Positions 4,909 to 6,197 of a DNA stretch of 6,197 nt are shown here, in pieces. Below the pieces are notes generated by a model. That model worked only from the letters and a program-made list of their open reading frames with translations. It did not search any database and was not told the origin of the DNA. Numbering within the stretch: position 1 is the stretch's first letter; every line of letters starts with the position of its first letter. Origin of the DNA: Rhodoplanes sp049284695 (GTDB taxonomy: Bacteria > Pseudomonadota > Alphaproteobacteria > Rhizobiales > Xanthobacteraceae); assembly GCA_049284695.1 (NCBI GenBank), contig JBAPYK010000385.1, positions 1 through 6,197 of the forward strand, read 5' to 3'. A program made the translations under genes and the position numbers.

Positions 4909-5307
4909 TCAGGACACCAGTTCGTTCTTTTTCGCGACATTCATGCTGCCCGCTGCGACCCTGCCGAGGGTCTCGCCCAGGTCCTTTACCTGCTCGCTCA
5001 GGACTTTCATCTGCGACTGCAGAAACTCATTCAGCAACCGTACAAATTCGGGCACATCTTTCGCCTGGGCAATTTTCTGAGCGAACTCAAAGGCTGCTGT
5101 TGCATTTTGTAAGGCGAAGTTTATCGCCTTTTTGCCGGCCTCCTTAGTGCCGACTTGGCCCCCTTCGATCCGTTTTTCAAACATGGAAGCGGCCTCTTCC
5201 GTGACGCGCATGTAAGCGTCGAGCGTGAGCTTGGCTTGTTCAAGGCTTCGCGCAGCCGCGACCCGTAATTCGTAGGGGACCTCAAGCTGAGTCATGCCCG
5301 TCGTCAT
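4909..5307 (-). CDS. phasin family protein (phasin 2, granule-associated)
   Basis: The product has 132 residues from the ATG at 5307. A strong ribosome binding site, AGGGAGG on the minus strand (about 5314-5320), lies six bases before it; the Met at residue 5 is a less well-placed alternative. Phasin hallmarks are LEVPYELRVAAARSLEQAK (8-26), the core ATAAFEFAQKIAQAKDVPEF (69-88) and LLNEFLQSQMKVLSEQVKDLGETLG (91-115). The end resembles the usual VAKK-type tail. The protein is predicted to be all helical, without signal peptide or membrane segment, and to coat polyhydroxyalkanoate granules in the cytoplasm. It is clearly homologous to the 4105-4479 gene but diverged, with an extra segment (EKRIEGGQVGTKEAGKKAI, 44-62) where the paralogue is shorter, so it is not a recent duplication. 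A perfect FNR/FixK box with a class II-spaced -10 lies about 120 bases upstream. Confidence 0.93.
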   Translation of the reverse strand: MTTGMTQLEVPYELRVAAARSLEQAKLTLDAYMRVTEEAASMFEKRIEGGQVGTKEAGKKAINFALQNATAAFEFAQKIAQAKDVPEFVRLLNEFLQSQMKVLSEQVKDLGETLGRVAAGSMNVAKKNELVS

Positions 5308-5400
5308 GGTTGCCTCCCTTTATCGATTATTTTCTAAATTCTGATGCGTCGCTCGCGCCCAGCGTTGTCTTGGATCAATGAACCTGAGCTGAACGTTTTC

Positions 5401-5441
5401 ATTTAATTCAGCGAGTTGGTCTCGGTCTTGATGTGTATCAA
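5401..5441 (-). promoter_or_regulatory. predicted FNR/FixK-dependent class II promoter of phasin 2
   Basis: TTGATGTGTATCAA (5428-5441) is a perfect TTGAT-N4-ATCAA box. On the minus strand a -10-like TTAAAT (5406 to 5401) follows. If transcription starts near 5394 the box centre (5434.5) is about 41 bases upstream, the standard class II spacing. The leader before the ATG at 5307 would be about 86 bases. The box is symmetric, but the plus strand has no -10 at the right distance for the gene at 5477. Confidence 0.7.
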
Positions 5442-5476
5442 TGCCGAGCGTCTTAAGCGGCGCATGAGCTGTTCGC

Positions 5477-5710
5477 ATGAAGTGGCAGCCCATCTCGACA
5501 GTGCCACGCGATAACGACATTGAAGTCTGCGTTATCGAGGGGGAGCCGCACGTTCTCGTCAGCGCTTGTCGCCTCACCGACGCTGGTTGGATCGACGCAC
5601 GCACCAAGCGTTTGCTTGACATTCGACCGACCCATTGGCGCAACCTGCAACCCAGTGCGAGCTACCTGCCGCAGAATCCTGTGTGTGAGACTTTCGCAAG
5701 AGATTATTAG
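5477..5710 (+). CDS. small DUF551-like protein (77 aa)
   Basis: The product has 77 residues. The ATG at 5477 is the first start after an in-frame stop at 5465-5467; no clear ribosome binding site precedes it, which lowers confidence in the start. It begins MKWQPISTVPRDNDIEVCV and has ACRLTDAGWIDA (30-41) and LDIRPTHWRNL (47-57). The W-x-PI-x-T-x-P-x-D opening with a late PTHW motif is the pattern of DUF551-like small proteins, common in phages and alphaproteobacteria and of unknown function. The last 20 residues after the PTHW motif look unconserved. It is divergent from phasin 2 and shares the intergenic region holding the FNR/FixK box. Confidence 0.65.
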   Translation: MKWQPISTVPRDNDIEVCVIEGEPHVLVSACRLTDAGWIDARTKRLLDIRPTHWRNLQPSASYLPQNPVCETFARDY

Positions 5711-5800
5711 CGAATAGCCGGCATCGCGGCCAAGCGATCCCCTCCCGTTCCCGTCAGAGCGTGATGTCTTCGGCTTGATTGGTTCACCCTTATCCTCAGT

Positions 5801-5885
5801 CGTCATGCCCCGCGGATGCGGGGCATCCAGTAATCACGGAGAGTGCTTGTGTCTACTGGATCGCCCGCTTTCGCGGCCGATGACG
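5801..5885. repeat. 85-bp palindromic intergenic repeat (double hairpin)
   Basis: The ends are inverted: CGTCAT (5801-5806) with ATGACG (5880-5885), and CCAGTA (5827-5832) with TACTGG (5854-5859). The left arm is a perfect 9-bp hairpin, ATGCCCCGC (5805-5813) and GCGGGGCAT (5818-5826) with a GGAT loop. The right arm, ATCGCCCGC (5860-5868) and GCGGCCGAT (5873-5881), has one mismatch. This is the form of short non-coding repeats that occur in many copies in Bradyrhizobium-like and related genomes. It carries no gene and could be mobilised in trans or act as a terminator in either direction. Confidence 0.8.
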
Positions 5886-6018
5886 GCAGGAGATTGGGCG
5901 ATCCCCGGTCAATTCACCTGCCCTAGCGAAAGAAAGCCGGCCCGCGTAGGATGATTTGTGCCTTGGAAACCGACGCCAAAAACAGAGAGGAGCACCCCTC
6001 GCGAAAGCCTACTGCTGC

Positions 6019-6032
6019 TTGATCTAAGGCAA
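6019..6032 (+). promoter_or_regulatory. weak FixK-type box near the right edge
   Basis: TTGATCTAAGGCAA fits TTG(A/C)-N6-(T/G)CAA, with right half GGCAA. GAAAAT at 6054-6059 could be a -10, placing the start near 6066 and the box centre about 40 bases upstream. That start would lie inside the short frame at 6061 and leave the gene at 6119 with a leader containing the hairpin at 6073-6096. Confidence 0.3.
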
Positions 6033-6060
6033 TGCGTCTCAACCGAAAAAGAGGAAAATC

Positions 6061-6126
6061 ATGGGTTCTCATCGAGGTAGTATGTTACCTACCTCGGCGT
6101 TCCACATGGTGACGTGCTGTGAATGA
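6061..6126 (+). CDS. possible 21-aa leader peptide
   Basis: An ATG at 6061 follows GAGG (6051-6054) by six bases, a good ribosome binding site for so short a frame. The peptide starts MGSHRGSMLPTS and ends CCE; its TGA at 6124-6126 overlaps the GTG start of the next frame by eight bases. That would allow translational coupling. Against it, a promoter using the box at 6019 would start inside the frame. No family is recognised. Confidence 0.25.
   Translation: MGSHRGSMLPTSAFHMVTCCE
6073..6096 (+). promoter_or_regulatory. perfect 8-bp hairpin in the leader of the right-edge gene
   Basis: CGAGGTAG (6073-6080) and CTACCTCG (6089-6096) are exact reverse complements around an 8-base loop. The hairpin lies 23 bases before the GTG at 6119. 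It could shape translation of that gene or act as an operator. Confidence 0.4.
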
Positions 6127-6197
6127 TCTTGAGCTTTTTGTCATAAGATCGAACATCGCGCATTTCACGCGTCTGTTAGGCACGGAACCTGAAGAGC
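6119..6197 (+). CDS. N-terminal start of a small protein (3' truncated by window edge)
   Basis: From the GTG at 6119 the frame is open to the end of the window, giving 26 residues: MNDLELFVIRSNIAHFTRLL followed by GTEPEE. An in-frame TGA at 6110-6112 fixes the upstream limit, so 6119 is the first usable start; GGTGA at 6108-6112, six bases before it, may serve as a ribosome binding site. The NIAHFTRLL stretch followed by a Thr/Glu/Pro segment resembles the start of short helical proteins common in Hyphomicrobiales that carry N-I-x-x-[FY]-x-x-LL followed by a Leu-rich helix; their function is not known to me. With so little sequence this is a tentative call. Confidence 0.45.
   Translation, partial: MNDLELFVIRSNIAHFTRLLGTEPEE

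Larger units (their letters stand above)
5711..6060. other. 350-base intergenic region with a palindromic repeat
   Basis: No gene is supported here. A minus-strand frame beginning at 5806 starts inside the repeat and overlaps the 77-aa gene on the opposite strand, so it is not called. The region holds the 85-bp double-hairpin repeat (5801-5885) and a weak FixK-type box at 6019-6032. Confidence 0.5.

Noticed and set aside
5320..5643. A 107-codon minus-strand frame upstream of phasin 2
   Set aside because: It would cover the FNR/FixK promoter and the opposite-strand 77-aa gene, and it shows no domain.
5453..5806. A 117-codon minus-strand frame
   Set aside because: It starts inside the palindromic repeat and lies opposite the DUF551-like gene; no ribosome binding site.

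Overview
The window looks like chromosome from a GC-rich alphaproteobacterium, most likely Hyphomicrobiales (Bradyrhizobium, Rhodopseudomonas or Xanthobacteraceae-like). The reasons are the high GC and strong G/C bias at third codon positions, the short phasins, a maoC-mazG pair, FixK/FNR-type boxes, and an intergenic palindromic repeat starting CGTCATGCCCCGC of a kind common in these genomes. This placement is inferred from the sequence alone.

Left third (1-2569, very GC-rich, all genes on +). The 3' end of a coiled-coil protein gene is followed one base later by a small lipoprotein gene. A 343-base gap carries a 22-bp tandem repeat. A MaoC-type hydratase gene then overlaps mazG by four bases (ATGA), so the two form an operon. 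The last codons of mazG lie inside a further copy of the repeat found in the upstream gap.

Junction (2570-2833). The minus strand keeps a short relic of an IS200/IS605-family TnpA transposase, in a frame without an ATG. After it the sequence becomes less GC-rich and the genes become small and widely spaced.

Right half (2834-6197). This is a loose cluster of small genes around two convergent phasin genes (4105-4479 on + and 4909-5307 on -), with a 64-codon gene of unknown function between them. Other small genes encode a 78-aa unknown protein, a 68-aa protein with a ribosome-modulation-factor/CrpP-like look, a 77-aa DUF551-like protein, and the start of a further gene at the right edge. An 85-bp double-hairpin repeat lies at 5801-5885.

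The main finding is regulatory. Both phasin genes are preceded by FNR/FixK-type boxes, TTGATTCCGGTCAA at 3769 and the perfect TTGATGTGTATCAA at 5428. Each has a -10-like hexamer at about the distance expected for a class II FNR/FixK promoter. Two weaker boxes lie upstream of other small genes (3315 and 6019). The inferred picture is an oxygen-limitation-responsive cluster that coats polyhydroxyalkanoate granules and includes several uncharacterised small proteins.
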